Positions 5,762 to 6,266 of a stretch of DNA of 6,266 bases are shown here, in pieces (position 1 is the stretch's first letter; every line of letters starts with the position of its first letter). The DNA comes from an uncultured Bacilli bacterium (GTDB taxonomy: Bacteria > Bacillota_I > Bacilli_A > ML615J-28 > CAG-313), in NCBI GenBank assembly GCA_904502205.1, contig CAJGDR010000055.1, positions 1 through 6,266 on the forward strand. The letters run 5' to 3'. Below the pieces are notes generated by a model. It saw only the letters and a list, made by a program, of their open reading frames with translations, had not been told where the DNA came from and ran no database searches. The position numbers were made by a program, and so were the translations under genes.

Positions 5762-6266
5762 GACTTATAACCTCCTCTTCATCAAGTCGTTGTAATAAAA
5801 CCATTTCTTTGTATTGTTCTGAAGTTTGGAGCAATTCGTTATGTGTTCCTTTTGCAATAACTTTTCCTTCATCAACTACAACAATTAAATCCATATCTTT
5901 AACTGTAGAAATTCTATGTGCAACAAGAATTGTAGTTTTATTTTTTCTTGTTTCTTTTAAGTAACCTAAAATCTTTTCTTCAGTTTCTGTATCAACAGCT
6001 GATACTGAATCATCCAAAATTAAAATTGCTGGATCTTTGATCATCGCTCTTGCAATTGATATTCTTTGACGTTGACCACCGGAAAGTGTAACACCACGCT
6101 CGCCAAGAACTGTATTATATTTCTCTGGAAAGTCTTCAATGTTTGTATCAACACTTGCATATTTTGCATACATTTTAGCTTTTTCTAAATCGTTAGTATC
6201 TTCACTAAAACAAATGTTATCAAGAACTGTTTTGCTGAACAAGAAATTATCTTGCGGAACATAACC
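5751..6266 (-). CDS. ABC exporter half-transporter, first subunit, C-terminal fragment with degenerate Walker B
   Basis: The frame is open from the window edge to the TAA at 5753-5751, giving 171 residues. These are the second half of a nucleotide-binding domain. The membrane domain and Walker A lie outside the window. In fragment numbering, the Q-loop is GYVPQDNFLF (Gln5), the signature LSGGQRQR (61-68) is canonical, Walker B is ILILDD (81-86), the D-loop is AVD (90-92) and the switch His is His117. Asp86 replaces the catalytic Glu. That change is characteristic of the degenerate-site subunit of heterodimeric exporters such as TM287/288, BmrCD and LmrCD. No start should be placed at 6242: that codon is an internal TTG (Leu) within an unbroken conserved Q-loop. 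The partner is the overlapping gene that follows. Confidence 0.92.
   Translation of the reverse strand, partial: GYVPQDNFLFSKTVLDNICFSEDTNDLEKAKMYAKYASVDTNIEDFPEKYNTVLGERGVTLSGGQRQRISIARAMIKDPAILILDDSVSAVDTETEEKILGYLKETRKNKTTILVAHRISTVKDMDLIVVVDEGKVIAKGTHNELLQTSEQYKEMVLLQRLDEEEVISHEE
5771..5776 (-). promoter_or_regulatory. Ribosome binding site of the second ABC gene, inside the first ABC gene
   Basis: AGGAGG lies 9 nt before the ATG at 5761, within the last codons of the upstream ABC gene, whose TAA stop is at 5753-5751. The 11-nt overlap in a different frame indicates translational coupling, which suits two subunits needed in equal amounts. Confidence 0.8.

Noticed and set aside
6240..6242. 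A start codon for the first ABC gene at 6242
   Set aside because: The codon is TTG in the middle of the Q-loop sequence PQDNFLFSKT. The frame continues unbroken to the window edge, so the gene is truncated by the window and does not start here.
1..6266. Mollicute code with TGA read as tryptophan
   Set aside because: The tryptophan codons I checked in four genes are TGG, and the conserved frames contain no in-frame TGA, so the standard bacterial code suffices.

Overview
The window is AT-rich (roughly one third G+C by eye) and every gene lies on the minus strand, so the biological reading direction runs from position 6266 down to 1. Canonical AGGAGG-type ribosome binding sites, TTGAAA/TAAAAT promoter elements, TGG (not TGA) tryptophan codons and the protein families all point to a low-GC Gram-positive lineage. 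That means an anaerobic or fermentative Bacillota, or a standard-code member of the Mycoplasmatota side branch (Acholeplasma/Izemoplasma-like). The sequence alone does not give a genus.

In transcription order there are two units. The first (6266 to about 3935) is an ABC exporter gene pair. The C-terminal part of one half-transporter enters from the window edge. Its stop codon overlaps the start of a second, complete half-transporter by 11 nt. Their motifs are complementary: the first has a canonical LSGGQ signature but Asp in place of the catalytic Walker B Glu, and the second has a canonical Walker B Glu but an altered FSSGE signature. This is the pattern of a heterodimeric exporter with one degenerate ATP site. 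A strong hairpin terminator closes this unit at 3945-3974.

The second unit starts at a good sigma-A type promoter (3881-3909, 17-bp spacer, extended -10). It runs through pckA (ATP-dependent PEP carboxykinase), oadA (carboxyltransferase subunit of a biotin-dependent oxaloacetate decarboxylase), an OadG-like gamma subunit with an unusual lipoprotein and surface-repeat N-terminus, and the first 26 codons of a separate biotin-carrier protein that leaves the window at position 1. Gaps are 18 nt or less. At the last two junctions the upstream stop codon is embedded in the Shine-Dalgarno sequence of the next gene. The beta subunit (OadB), the Na+-translocating decarboxylase, is not in the window and would be expected just beyond position 1.

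The second unit makes metabolic sense as one module around oxaloacetate. PEP carboxykinase in the carboxylating direction makes oxaloacetate and ATP from PEP, CO2 and ADP. The Na+-pumping decarboxylase then turns oxaloacetate into pyruvate and CO2 while exporting Na+. The sum equals the pyruvate kinase reaction plus an ion gradient. In reverse, the same set would let a Na+ gradient drive pyruvate carboxylation and PEP synthesis. The most unusual single gene is the OadG-like protein at 91-774. No tRNA, rRNA, CRISPR array, insertion sequence or prophage gene was seen. The only non-coding stretch of note is the 177-nt gap at 3803-3979, which holds the terminator, promoter and pckA leader.
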